From JBCBEX01 sp038528235 (lineage in GTDB: Bacteria; Bacteroidota; Rhodothermia; Rhodothermales; Rubricoccaceae): DNA of 15,978 bases. A program made the position numbers and the translations under genes. The notes beneath the pieces are model-generated. The model saw only the letters and a program-made list of their open reading frames with translations, did no database searches and was not told where the DNA came from. Shown piece by piece: positions 6,057 to 13,840 of the stretch (positions are counted from its first letter, which is position 1; each line of letters opens with the position of its first letter). The stretch is taken from NCBI GenBank assembly GCA_038528235.1, contig JBCBEX010000093.1, positions 1-15,978 of the forward strand, given 5' to 3'.

Positions 6057-7712
6057 CTACACTCCTGTGACGCGCACGGTAGGCTCAGCGATCATCCCGT
6101 CGCCGGAAATGCGCGCGGCCGTTTCGCGCGCCTCCCCGTAGCGGATCAGGTCGGCAACGCGCTCGGCGATCATCACCGTTGGGGCGTGGGTGTTGCCCCC
6201 CGGCACGTCAGGCATCACGGAGGCATCGACCACGCGGAGCCCGCCGAGGCCATGCACACGGCATTCGGCATCCACGACCGCCGCGCCCTGCTCAGCCTGC
6301 GACGCGGTGCCGATGCGGCAGGTGCTCGTCGGGTGATAGAGCGTCTCCGCCGTCTCGCGGAGGTAGCGCCGGAGGTCCTCGTTGGAGGTCATGCTCGCGC
6401 CCGGGTCCGTCTCCGCGCCGCGGAAGCGGTCGAAGGCCTTCTGTGCGGCGATCTTGCGCGCGACACGGACGCCCTCCACCAGCGAGGCAAGGTCGCGCGG
6501 GTCGGCGAAGTAGTTCGGGTCGATGGCCGGCTTCGCAAACGGGTCGTCGGAGCGCAGCGTGACCCGCCCAACGCTGTGGGGCCGCACCAGTGTCGGGCCG
6601 ATCGAGAACTTGTGGGCCGACGGCGGGGTGAGCCCGTGCGCAGCAAAGTCGACGGGACCGAAGTGGTACTGGATGTCGGGCTGGCTCTCGTCTGCGCGGG
6701 TGCGGATGAAGGCGCCCCCCTCGGCTACGTTCGAGGCGAGCATACCCGAGCGGTTGAAGAGGTAGCGCGCCACGTTGGTCGGGCTCTCGGCCTTCAGCAT
6801 CGAGACGGGCTTGGTGCAATGGTAGCGCACGCCCGCGACGGGATGGTCTTGGAGGTTACGCCCCACGCCTGGCAGGTCGTGTTGAGCGGGAATGCCCAGC
6901 GCAAGCAGCTCGTCGGCATCGCCGACACCCGAGTGGAGGAGCAACTGCGGCGAGTTGATCGCCCCCCCTGCCAAGATCACCTCACGGTCGGCCTGCGCAC
7001 GATGGAGGTGGCCGTCCATGACATATTCAACGCCGACGGCACGCCCGTGCTCGATGAGCACCTGTGAGGCCTGTGCCCCTGTGTGGACGGTGAGATTGGC
7101 GCGGCGCAGCGCGGGCTTGAGGTAGGCATCGGCTGCGGACCAGCGCCGCCCGCCCTTCGTGTTCGTCTGGTAGAACCCGGCCCCCTCTTGCTGGGCGCCG
7201 TTGAAGTCGTCGTTGGCAGGGATGCCAGCCTGGACGCACGCGGTCACGAACGCTTCCGTGAGCACGTTGGGCGCTGGCTGATCCTCCACGCGCAGCGGTC
7301 CGCCTTCGCCGTGGTAGGCACTGGCACCGCGAGCTTGGTCTTCGGCCTTCTTGAAGTAGGGTAGCACGCTCGCAAAGTCCCAGCCCTCAGCGCCACCGTC
7401 GGCCCAGCGGTCGTAGTCGTCGCGGTGGCCGCGGATATAGATCATCGCGTTGATTGACGACGAGCCGCCGAGCACCTTGCCACGGGGCCAGTACCACGCC
7501 CGCTCGGCAGCGTGCGCCTGCGGTTCGGTGCTGTAGTCCCAGTCGTGCTCCGTCTTGAAGAGCTTCGAGAAGGCCGCCGGAATGTGAATCGCAGCAGCGG
7601 TGTCGGGGCCGCCCGCTTCCAGCAGCAGGACGCGCACGTGCGGGTCCTCGGACAGGCGCGCCGCGAGCACACACCCGGCCGAGCCGGCGCCGACGATGAT
7701 ATAGTCGTACAT
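6057..7712 (-). CDS. GMC-family FAD-dependent oxidoreductase (choline/alcohol dehydrogenase-like)
   Basis: This 551-residue flavoenzyme belongs to the glucose-methanol-choline family. The ADP-binding GAGSAG is at residues 8-13 with LLLEAGG at 29-35. GMC signature 1 is at 78-102 (GKVLGGSSSINAMIYIRG). Signature 2 is at 249-263 (GGAINSPQLLLHSG). The C-terminal catalytic pair is His460 (LYHPTSTCRIG) and Asn507 (GGNTHAP). The closest known groups are choline dehydrogenase BetA and medium-chain alcohol dehydrogenases such as AlkJ, which oxidise alcohols to aldehydes and pass electrons to the respiratory chain or to oxygen. The actual substrate cannot be read from sequence. The ATG at 7712 puts the FAD motif at the very N-terminus as usual. 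An upstream in-frame ATG at 7835 would add 41 arginine/histidine-rich residues and is unlikely. The gene shares a strand with the LuxC-like gene (110-bp gap) and is divergent from the FKBP gene. Confidence 0.93.
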   Translation of the reverse strand: MYDYIIVGAGSAGCVLAARLSEDPHVRVLLLEAGGPDTAAAIHIPAAFSKLFKTEHDWDYSTEPQAHAAERAWYWPRGKVLGGSSSINAMIYIRGHRDDYDRWADGGAEGWDFASVLPYFKKAEDQARGASAYHGEGGPLRVEDQPAPNVLTEAFVTACVQAGIPANDDFNGAQQEGAGFYQTNTKGGRRWSAADAYLKPALRRANLTVHTGAQASQVLIEHGRAVGVEYVMDGHLHRAQADREVILAGGAINSPQLLLHSGVGDADELLALGIPAQHDLPGVGRNLQDHPVAGVRYHCTKPVSMLKAESPTNVARYLFNRSGMLASNVAEGGAFIRTRADESQPDIQYHFGPVDFAAHGLTPPSAHKFSIGPTLVRPHSVGRVTLRSDDPFAKPAIDPNYFADPRDLASLVEGVRVARKIAAQKAFDRFRGAETDPGASMTSNEDLRRYLRETAETLYHPTSTCRIGTASQAEQGAAVVDAECRVHGLGGLRVVDASVMPDVPGGNTHAPTVMIAERVADLIRYGEARETAARISGDGMIAEPTVRVTGV

Positions 7713-8039
7713 GGGGGAGGTCGCTAGGAGAGGATGCCTCCGGAAGGGCTTCCGGGCGAGTTCAGGCGAGAGCCCGCTGTGCGGCCGTGCCGCGGCATCA
7801 CGTGGGTGGGGGGAGCGTTTACCCAGGCTGGCCAAGGCCGTACCCGTAGCGGTTGGTGAACGCTGTTAAATGAATATAACGGGGAGTAAACGCCAGCGCG
7901 CGCTTTTTCCGTGCGTTGCCCTCGCGGCGTCTCTCCTCCCCGCCCGGCACCGGCCCGTTGCTTCTTCGGTTTTTCCCGGTCTTTGCCCTCACTGACCGCC
8001 TAGTTTTCGCTGCTTTTTGCGTCACCATCTTTCCCCACC
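7713..8039. other. 327-bp divergent intergenic region (GMC / FKBP)
   Basis: No gene is visible. The region must hold promoters for both divergent genes. The inverted pair CGTTTAC (7816-7822) and GTAAACG (7886-7892) flanks an AT-rich patch around 7866-7880. TAGTTTTC at 8001-8008 differs from the Bacteroidota -7 consensus TAnnTTTG only in its last base and lies 32 bp before the FKBP start. TTTG at 7982-7985 is 15 bp upstream of it, shorter than the usual spacing. The 7913-8039 stretch is strongly pyrimidine-rich. Confidence 0.5.
7853..7880 (+). promoter_or_regulatory. Candidate sigma-70-like promoter toward FKBP gene
   Basis: TTGGTG (7853-7858) and TATAAC (7875-7880) are 16 bp apart in the only AT-rich patch of the spacer. 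Transcription would leave a leader of about 150 bases before the ATG at 8040. The patch could equally serve the minus-strand GMC gene. This is a low-confidence call. Confidence 0.25.
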
Positions 8040-8774
8040 ATGCCTTTTCGTTTTTCGCGCGCCCTCACGCTGTGTGTGTGCACCGCCGCCCTCGCCTTCT
8101 TCGCCGGCTGCCAACCCAGCAGCGCTGACTTCTCTGACGTCGAAGAACGTCCGCTCGACGAGCAAGTCGCCTACATCGTCGGCTTCTCTCAAGGCGAGGG
8201 CATCCGCCAGCAGTTCATCGCCGACAGCACGCTCGATGTCAGCCTCGACCCGGCGCTCCTGCTCGCAGCCTACCGTGCGGGCCTCGACGGCGACACGATG
8301 CTCGTCTCGCAGCAGCGCGCCCAGGAGATCTTCACCGCGTTCCAGGACACCGTGATGGCCCGCGCATCCCGCAAGCAACTCGCCGAGGCGGACAGCTTCC
8401 TCACGGCTAACGCGGCCCGCGACAGCGTCTCGGTGACCGAGTCAGGCCTCCAGTATCAGGTGCTCGCTTCCGGCGAGGGCGACTCCCCCGTGATGGGCGA
8501 CCGCGTCACGGTCCACTACACCGGCACCCTCATCAACGGCACCGTCTTCGACTCGTCCTACAACCGCGGAGAACCCACGGAGTTTGTGATTGGCGAGGTC
8601 GTCCCTGGCTGGAACGAAGCCCTCTCGCTGATGCAAGTCGGCGATCGGTGGCGCCTCTTCATCCCGCCCGACCTCGGCTACGGTGCGAACCCGAACCCGC
8701 GCGGCCCCATTCCGCCCAACGCCGTGCTGATCTTCGAACTCGAACTGCTCGGCTTCGAGTCGGCCGAAGGCTAG
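8040..8774 (+). CDS. Lipoprotein FKBP-type peptidyl-prolyl isomerase (Mip/FkpA-like)
   Basis: The 244-residue protein begins with a lipoprotein signal: basic MPFRFSR, a hydrophobic stretch, and the lipobox FAGC with Cys24 as the lipidation site. It is therefore exported and membrane-anchored. Residues 36-125 resemble the helical Mip/FkpA dimerisation region (DEQVAYIVGFSQGEGIRQQ). The FKBP domain spans about 135-238, with conserved ligand-pocket residues Tyr160, Phe170-Asp171, Trp191, Tyr214 and Phe232 (HYTGTLINGTVFDSS, VVPGWNEAL, PPDLGYG, IPPNAVLIFELELL). These enzymes speed cis-trans isomerisation of prolyl bonds and often act as chaperones for envelope proteins. The gene is monocistronic, with a strong intrinsic terminator 23 bp after the stop codon. 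Confidence 0.95.
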   Translation: MPFRFSRALTLCVCTAALAFFAGCQPSSADFSDVEERPLDEQVAYIVGFSQGEGIRQQFIADSTLDVSLDPALLLAAYRAGLDGDTMLVSQQRAQEIFTAFQDTVMARASRKQLAEADSFLTANAARDSVSVTESGLQYQVLASGEGDSPVMGDRVTVHYTGTLINGTVFDSSYNRGEPTEFVIGEVVPGWNEALSLMQVGDRWRLFIPPDLGYGANPNPRGPIPPNAVLIFELELLGFESAEG

Positions 8775-8797
8775 AAGCCCAGCCGGCACGCACGCAG

Positions 8798-8833
8798 CGC
8801 GGAGGCGGTCCTGGGGCCGCCTCCGCGTTTTTT
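8798..8833 (+). terminator. Rho-independent terminator of the FKBP gene
   Basis: An 11-bp perfect GC-rich stem, CGCGGAGGCGG (8798-8808) with CCGCCTCCGCG (8817-8827), has an 8-base loop and is followed directly by six T residues (8828-8833). The T tract is on the plus-strand side only, so it serves the FKBP transcript and not adk. Confidence 0.92.
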
Positions 8834-8890
8834 CTTTCGGCTTGTTTGTAGAGGCCGGGCTTGCCTGTCGAGGCGCGTCCGATCTGGCGC

Positions 8891-8931
8891 CGCTGCCAAC
8901 ACGTCTACGCAGCCTTCGCTGCCAACACGTC
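8891..8931. repeat. 26-bp-period partial duplication at adk 3' end
   Basis: The 15-mer CGCTGCCAACACGTC occurs at 8891-8905 and again at 8917-8931. The second copy encodes the adk C-terminus (DVLAA), and the first begins at the stop codon and runs downstream. The pattern fits a tandem duplication of about 26 bp that was then partly lost, placing the present stop codon at the junction. Confidence 0.6.
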
Positions 8932-9543
8932 GAGGATGCGCTGGTGGACGTCGTCCATCGTACCCGTGCCGTCGACCTGCACGACGAGGCCGCGCTGAGC
9001 AAAGACCTCTTCGACGGGCGCGGTGTCGGCGTGATAGACGGTGAGGCGGTTCTGGATGGCCTCGGGCTGGTCGTCCGCGCGGTGCAGGAGGTGCTCGGCG
9101 GGCAAGTCGGCGGGCGGCGGCTTGAACTCGAGGTGGTAGATCGCGCCCGTCTCTTTGTCCATGCGGCGCTTGCTCAGCCGGTCTACGATCATCGAGTCCG
9201 GCACCTGCAGGCTCACGACGGCGTCGAGCGGCGCCTCGTGTTCATCGAGGAGGTCGAGGAGGAACTCGGCTTGCGGCACCGTGCGCGGGTAGCCGTCGAA
9301 GATCACGTCGCCGTAGTTGATGCGGGCGAGGTACTCGTCCACGATGCCGTTCGTCACCCGGTCTGGCACGAGGTCGCCAGCGTCGATGAAGCGCTTGGCT
9401 TCCATCCCCACGGGCGTCTGGTTCTTGATAGCCGCACGGAAGGCATCGCCGGTCGAGAGATGGGTGAGGGCTTGGCCCTCGGCGAGCAGTTTGGCCTGGG
9501 TGCCCTTGCCCGCGCCTGGCGGGCCGAAGAGGACGAGACGCAT
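8905..9543 (-). CDS. adk: Adenylate kinase
   Basis: Adenylate kinase (ATP + AMP = 2 ADP), 212 residues, cytosolic and normally essential. The P-loop GPPGAGKGT is at residues 7-15 and the AMP-site LSTGDAFR at 29-36. The DGYPRT motif is at 83-88 (more often DGFPRT). The LID region runs over about 125-160 (KRRMDKETGAIYHLEF) and ends in RADDQPEAIQNRL with the conserved Asp pair 157-158. The LID has no Cys4 zinc site, so it is the non-zinc form, and it is of the long type. The ATG at 9543 gives the standard MRLVLFGPPGAGKG start. The open frame continues to 9723, but those 60 residues overlap the kinase gene and lack conservation. The gene is last in the thrA-kinase-adk run, 76 bp after the kinase gene. 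Confidence 0.96.
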   Translation of the reverse strand: MRLVLFGPPGAGKGTQAKLLAEGQALTHLSTGDAFRAAIKNQTPVGMEAKRFIDAGDLVPDRVTNGIVDEYLARINYGDVIFDGYPRTVPQAEFLLDLLDEHEAPLDAVVSLQVPDSMIVDRLSKRRMDKETGAIYHLEFKPPPADLPAEHLLHRADDQPEAIQNRLTVYHADTAPVEEVFAQRGLVVQVDGTGTMDDVHQRILDVLAAKAA

Positions 9544-9619
9544 CGGGGGTGTCGGTTGCGTTGGAAGGAGGACGAGCGACGGGTCAGGACGGGGAAGATA
9601 GGCGGCGGGCAGGCACGGC

Positions 9620-11032
9620 TCAAGGCGCCGTGTGCGGGGGGTTCCCTGACGTAGCTGTCGGCGTTTGGCGATCCGGAAGCGCCCCAGTGGCCCCATCGCC
9701 CTCCAGCACCATGACGGCCGCATGGAGGCGGATCCGGAAACACGTCCCCACCCCCGGCTTGGTGTCGAGCAGCGTGAGCGTGCCGCCGTGGTAGTCCTCG
9801 ACGATGCGCTTGGCGAGGCTCAGACCCAGCCCCCAGCCCCGCTTCTTGGTCGAGAAGCCAGGGCGAAAGACGTGGCGGGCGGTGGCGCGGTCCATACCCT
9901 TGCCTGTGTCGCGCACGTCGAGCACGACCGCGTCACCCACTCGGCTTCCCGTGACGGAGATCGTCCCATCGCCCGGCATCGCATCGAGGGCGTTCTTGAG
10001 CAGGTTCTCGATCACCCACTCGAAGAGGTCCGGATTGAGTTCAGCGACGAGGTCGTCGGGGACGGCGGTCTCGACGGTCACGCTCCGGCCCTGCTGCGGG
10101 ACGCGGCGGCGCACGTAGGCCGCCACGTTTTCCACCACCGGCGCGACCACCTGCGGACGTACCTCCGGAACGGAGCCAATTTTCTGGAACCGATCGGCCA
10201 CCCGTTTGAGTCGCTCCACATCCTTATCGAGTTCGTCGGCGGCCATCAGGGTCGCCTCGTCCTCGTCGTTCTGGAGCCGCAAGAGTTCGATCCAGCCCAT
10301 CATGCTGGAGAGCGGTGTGCCGAGTTGGTGAGCCGCCTCTTTCGCCATGCCGACCCAGAGGCTGGACTGCTCGTTGCGCCGCACGTAGCTGAAGCCGAGA
10401 TAGCCCACGAGAATGAACAGCCCCACGACGACGAGTTGCACGTAGGGGAAGCTGCGCAGCACGCGCACCAAGTCCGACTCGCCGTAGTGCACGAGTTGCT
10501 CGACGCCCCCGCCGAGGCTCATGCGGATCGGCTCGTGGACGGCGTCGAACGCGGCGGCGCGGCGCAGGAGTTCGGCCTGCACGGCAGCATCCCCGCGCGC
10601 CGAGTCCACGCGCACGTTGTTCGCGACGTAGACGACCGTCGTGGCCGTGTCGGTGATGATGGCCGGGACGGAGAAGCGCTGGGGCTCGATCACCTCGTTG
10701 AACACGAAGTTGAGTTCTTCGCTCGTCGGCTGGCTGCGCGCCCAGGCGACGGCCGCCGCGAGCGAGTCGCGCTCCGCTGTGTCGTCGAGGCCCAGGCGCC
10801 CCTCGCGCACCATCTCAGCCAGGTCGCGCAATTCGGCGGCATACGGGTTGCCCGAGGTACTCGCCGTGCCCTGGTACTCGATGGCCGACGCCCAAAGCTG
10901 GATCGCGCCGCGCTCCCGCTCCATGATGCGCTCGGCGAGGTTGTTGGTGTAGACCAGCGACCCCACCGCAATCGCCACCGCCGCCACGATCAGCCCGAGC
11001 TTGATCTTGACAGAGGTGCGGTAGGCTTTCAT
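9620..11032 (-). CDS. Membrane sensor histidine kinase
   Basis: The 470-residue protein has TM1 at about residues 11-28, an extracytoplasmic sensor region of about 165 residues, and TM2 at about 196-217. TM2 leads straight into the kinase core with no HAMP domain. The H-box is AAHQLGTPLSSMMGWIELL with phospho-acceptor His235. The GTPLSS form is seen in Bacteroidota-type kinases in place of RTPL. HATPase motifs follow: N-box NLLKNALDAM (Asn347), G1 DTGKGM (Asp375), F-box FRPGFSTKK and G2 GLGLS (401-405). No response regulator gene is adjacent, so its partner lies elsewhere. The signal is unknown. I chose the ATG at 11032. The frame remains open to 11308, but its upstream part reads through the heptad-repeat element and the thrA 3' end. 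The product ends in a non-conserved tail of about 30 residues. Confidence 0.93.
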   Translation of the reverse strand: MKAYRTSVKIKLGLIVAAVAIAVGSLVYTNNLAERIMERERGAIQLWASAIEYQGTASTSGNPYAAELRDLAEMVREGRLGLDDTAERDSLAAAVAWARSQPTSEELNFVFNEVIEPQRFSVPAIITDTATTVVYVANNVRVDSARGDAAVQAELLRRAAAFDAVHEPIRMSLGGGVEQLVHYGESDLVRVLRSFPYVQLVVVGLFILVGYLGFSYVRRNEQSSLWVGMAKEAAHQLGTPLSSMMGWIELLRLQNDEDEATLMAADELDKDVERLKRVADRFQKIGSVPEVRPQVVAPVVENVAAYVRRRVPQQGRSVTVETAVPDDLVAELNPDLFEWVIENLLKNALDAMPGDGTISVTGSRVGDAVVLDVRDTGKGMDRATARHVFRPGFSTKKRGWGLGLSLAKRIVEDYHGGTLTLLDTKPGVGTCFRIRLHAAVMVLEGDGATGALPDRQTPTATSGNPPHTAP

Positions 11033-11036
11033 TTTC

Positions 11037-11112
11037 GATTGGTGATTTATGATTTCCGATTGGTCGCGGGGTGCAACACCCATCATAAATCGAACATCGC
11101 AAATCTTAAATC
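11037..11112. repeat. AT-rich heptad arrays in mirror orientation around a hairpin
   Basis: Four head-to-tail 7-base units of the form GATTNNN occupy 11037-11064. Five units of the form NNNNATC (GATNNNN on the other strand) occupy 11078-11112. They face each other around a central GC-rich hairpin, GGGTG (11069-11073), CAA, CACCC (11077-11081). ATTTATGAT near 11045-11053 has its exact complement ATCATAAAT at 11082-11090. The element fills the gap between the thrA stop codon (3 bp away) and the kinase ATG (4 bp away) almost exactly. Its AT content contrasts sharply with the flanking genes. The kinase ribosome-binding region lies inside it, so it may affect termination after thrA or translation of the kinase. 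Confidence 0.8.
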
Positions 11113-11115
11113 GCT

Positions 11116-13614
11116 CTAGCTCATGAGTTCCGCCGCGCGAATCACGTCGGCGAGGACGACGGCGGCCGTGACCGCAGGCCCCGCGCCGGGCCCCTGGACG
11201 ACGAGCGGGCGATCGAGGTAGCGGTCGGTTGTGTAGACGATGAGGTTGTCGGTGCCGCGCAGCGTGTAGAGCGCCGAGTCCGGCCCGACGGCCTGGACCC
11301 CCACGCACAGCGAGCAGCCGTTGCCGTCTTCGATGATCTGCCCGACGAACTGTAGGCGCTTGCCCTCCGCCCGCGTCGCGTCGAGGCGCTCAGCCCAGGC
11401 CGCATCGTCCGCGGCGATGCCGTCGAGATAGGCCTCGACCGAGACGCCGCGGAGCCGCTCGGGCACGAGCGATTCCACCTGTACGTCCGCCATCTCGGCG
11501 TCGAGGCCCATTTCTCGGGCGAGGATGAGCAGCTTGCGCGCCACGTCCTCCCCGCCGAGGTCGTCGCGCGGGTCAGGCTCGGTCAACCCACGCGCCTTTG
11601 CCTCACGAACTGCCTCGGAGAAGGCCATGCCGTCGGCGAGCGCGTTGAACAGGAAGGCCATCGTGCCCGAGAACACACCCTCGATGCGGCGCACCCGGTC
11701 GCCGGAGCGGAGTTGATCGCGCAGCGTCGAGATGACAGGCAGTCCTGCACCCACCGTTGTCTCGTAGAGGTACGGCGCCCGGTGGAGCCGCGCCGCGCGG
11801 CGGATGTCGGCGTAGAAGTCCGCGTCAAGCGTGTTGCCGCGCTTGTTCGGCGTCACCACGGCGATTCCCGCTTCGAGGAGGTGCGGGTAGCGCCGCGCCA
11901 CATCGGCCGAGGCCGTCGCGTCCACCAGAATCTTGCGTTCGAGCCGCGCGTCCAGAAACGCATCAACGAGGGAGTCTACGCCGCTCCCGCTGCCAGCTTC
12001 GAGTGCTGTTTGCCACTCGGCCGCGTCGAACCCCGCCGCGTCGAAAGCCGACCGCTTCGACGACGAGAGCCCCACCAGCTTGAGGTTGAGATCGACGTGT
12101 TCGAGCAGCGGGACCGTCTGGGCGGCGAGTTGGTCGAGGAGTTCGGCCCCAACGACGCCCACGCCCACGACGGCGAGATGGGCGCGCAGGCGGTTCATAG
12201 GAAACGCCTCGTGGAGCGCCCTCACCGCTGCCGGCGTGTCGGCATCGGCGACGGCCACCGAGATGTTGAGTTCGCTCGACCCCTGGGCGATGGCCGTGAT
12301 GTTGATGCCCGCCTTGCCGAGCGTGGCCATCATGCGCCCCGCCACGCCTACCTGGCGCCGCATCGCCTCGCCGACGACCGCGACGAGCGCATGTGGCTGC
12401 TCCAGCGCCGACACCAGCACGTCGCCCTGAGCCACTTCGGCAGCGAACGCGCGGCGCAGCGCCACGAGCCCCTTTTCTCGGTCCGCCCCGAAGACGACCA
12501 CGCACAAGCTCTGCTCGCTCGACGCCTGCGAGAGCATCAGCACGGGCACCGACGCCTCCGTGAGCGCTGCCAACGCCTCGCTTGACGCGCGCGGGTGCTG
12601 GTAGAGCGCCGCCCCTTCGAGGACCAGCACCGCCACGTCGCGAATCGACGTGACAGCTTTCACGGTGTCGCGTCCCGTGGGCGGCTGTGACGGCCCGATG
12701 ACGGTGCTTGGCGCGGCCGGGTCCATCGTGTTGCGCGTGATGAGGCGGATCGCCTTGCGCGCGACCGGCTGCATGGTGCGAGGGTGGAGCACCTTCGCGC
12801 CGAAGTAGGCCAGCTCGGCCGCTTCTTTGTAGCTGAGGTAGTTCAGCGTCTGTGCCTCAGAGACCAGCCCCGGGTCGGCTGTCAGCACGCCGTCGACGTC
12901 GGTCCAGATCGTCACCTCGTCTGCGTCGAGGGCATCGGCGAGGATCGTGGCGGTGTAGTCGCTGCCGGAGCGTCCGAGGGTGGTCGTGACACCGTTGGAG
13001 TCTGTTGCGATGAAGCCGGTTACGACCGCCACCGCGTCAGTAGGCATTCCTGCAAACGCCGCCTGGGTGAGGTCGCGCGTGATCTCGAAGTCGACGGCAG
13101 CGTGGCCGAAGCGGCTGTCTGTGCGGATGAGTGCGCGCGCGTCGAGGGCTTGCGCGGCGACGCCAGACTCGCGGAGCGCCGCGGCGGTGAGGGGCGCGTT
13201 GGCGCGCTCGCCGAAGCTGAGAATGGCGTCGCGGGTGCGCGGGGTGCACTCGCGTAGGAGCCACACGCCGTCGAGGAGGTCGCCCGCCTCGCCCCAGAGC
13301 GCGTTCTGTTCGGCGCGCAGCTCAGCCCGCTCCTCCAACGGTGCCAGCGCGGCTACCGCGTCGAGGTAGCGCCGCCGGATCGCTTCGAGGCGCGCACGGT
13401 GCTCGCCGGTGCGGTCGAGCGCTGCTGCGATTGCCTCTAGGAGCGTGTCCGTGACGCCGCGCTGCCCAGCCGATGCACGCCCCATCGCCGAGACTACGAC
13501 CACGCGCCGTGCCGCGGACGGCATCGTGTCCCGGACGAGGGCAACCGCGTGGCGGATGCGTTCGGGCGTGGCGACGGACGTGCCGCCAAACTTGGCGACG
13601 AGCAGGCGGGACAT
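11116..13614 (-). CDS. thrA: Bifunctional aspartate kinase / homoserine dehydrogenase
   Basis: This 832-residue fusion matches the length of ThrA/MetL enzymes. It catalyses the first step (aspartate to aspartyl phosphate, ATP) and third step (aspartate semialdehyde to homoserine, NAD(P)H) of the threonine/methionine branch. The kinase domain covers about 1-300, with KFGGTSV at 8-14, an SFGER-type motif, and GRSGSDYTA for ATP/aspartate binding. Two ACT-type regulatory modules follow (about 320-400 and 405-465; VGVAGRMMATLGKAGINITA is typical). The dehydrogenase starts near residue 475 with the dinucleotide motif GVGVVG. It retains NKRGNT (about 591), YETTVGAGLP (about 616) and DDLGGEDVARKLL (about 682-694) with the catalytic Asp and Lys. 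All key residues of both enzymes are present. The ACT modules suggest feedback control by threonine or a related amino acid; I see no leader-peptide attenuator. It heads the thrA-kinase-adk run. Confidence 0.96.
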   Translation of the reverse strand: MSRLLVAKFGGTSVATPERIRHAVALVRDTMPSAARRVVVVSAMGRASAGQRGVTDTLLEAIAAALDRTGEHRARLEAIRRRYLDAVAALAPLEERAELRAEQNALWGEAGDLLDGVWLLRECTPRTRDAILSFGERANAPLTAAALRESGVAAQALDARALIRTDSRFGHAAVDFEITRDLTQAAFAGMPTDAVAVVTGFIATDSNGVTTTLGRSGSDYTATILADALDADEVTIWTDVDGVLTADPGLVSEAQTLNYLSYKEAAELAYFGAKVLHPRTMQPVARKAIRLITRNTMDPAAPSTVIGPSQPPTGRDTVKAVTSIRDVAVLVLEGAALYQHPRASSEALAALTEASVPVLMLSQASSEQSLCVVVFGADREKGLVALRRAFAAEVAQGDVLVSALEQPHALVAVVGEAMRRQVGVAGRMMATLGKAGINITAIAQGSSELNISVAVADADTPAAVRALHEAFPMNRLRAHLAVVGVGVVGAELLDQLAAQTVPLLEHVDLNLKLVGLSSSKRSAFDAAGFDAAEWQTALEAGSGSGVDSLVDAFLDARLERKILVDATASADVARRYPHLLEAGIAVVTPNKRGNTLDADFYADIRRAARLHRAPYLYETTVGAGLPVISTLRDQLRSGDRVRRIEGVFSGTMAFLFNALADGMAFSEAVREAKARGLTEPDPRDDLGGEDVARKLLILAREMGLDAEMADVQVESLVPERLRGVSVEAYLDGIAADDAAWAERLDATRAEGKRLQFVGQIIEDGNGCSLCVGVQAVGPDSALYTLRGTDNLIVYTTDRYLDRPLVVQGPGAGPAVTAAVVLADVIRAAELMS

Positions 13615-13719
13615 CGGGCAGCAGGCTGGGCCGGGAAAGAGGAAGCCAGAAGCTAGGGATGCCTCGCCTCTGAATTAGCCTACCAAGGGGTCGCCACGCG
13701 ATCTTCGCAGACGGTAGGC

Positions 13720-13751
13720 TTGCCCGGCCCGGCCCGGCCGCCCTATCTTTG
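13720..13751 (+). promoter_or_regulatory. Bacteroidota-type promoter of tRNA-Ala
   Basis: TATCTTTG (13744-13751) matches the Bacteroidota -7 consensus TAnnTTTG exactly, with a TTG -33 element at 13720-13722 and a 21-bp spacer. Transcription would begin near 13756-13759, just before the tRNA at 13763. The spacer consists largely of CCCGG repeats (13723-13738). Confidence 0.65.
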
Positions 13752-13762
13752 TCGTCCTGCCC

Positions 13763-13835
13763 GGGGCATTAGCTCAGTTGGTAGAGCGCTACAATGGCAT
13801 TGTAGAGGTCAGCGGTTCGAATCCGCTATGCTCCA
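13763..13835 (+). tRNA. tRNA-Ala (anticodon GGC)
   Basis: A complete 73-base cloverleaf is present. The acceptor stem GGGGCAT pairs with ATGCTCC and contains the G3-U70 wobble pair that identifies alanine tRNAs. The D arm is GCTC...GAGC. The anticodon stem CTACA/TGTAG encloses the loop ATGGCAT with anticodon GGC, which reads GCC and GCT alanine codons. The T arm is AGCGG-TTCGAAT-CCGCT and the discriminator base is A (13835). The 3' CCA is not encoded (the next bases are CCCC), so it must be added enzymatically. The gene is solitary, with its own promoter and terminator. Confidence 0.97.
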
Positions 13836-13840
13836 CCCCG

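Noticed and set aside
5868..7067. 399-residue plus-strand open frame
   Set aside because: It runs antisense across the LuxC-like and GMC genes; its translation is Arg/His/Gly-rich with no domain, while the minus-strand frames show clear family motifs.
11033..11112. CRISPR-like array because of regularly spaced repeats
   Set aside because: The units are 7 bp with no spacers and they switch orientation at the centre; no cas genes are present.
9665..11119. 484-residue plus-strand open frame
   Set aside because: It is the mirror of the histidine kinase reading frame in GC-rich DNA; the translation is His/Asp/Arg-rich and lacks any recognisable motif.
11713..12585. 290-residue plus-strand open frame
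   Set aside because: It is antisense to the homoserine dehydrogenase and ACT parts of thrA, with low-complexity charged sequence and no domain.
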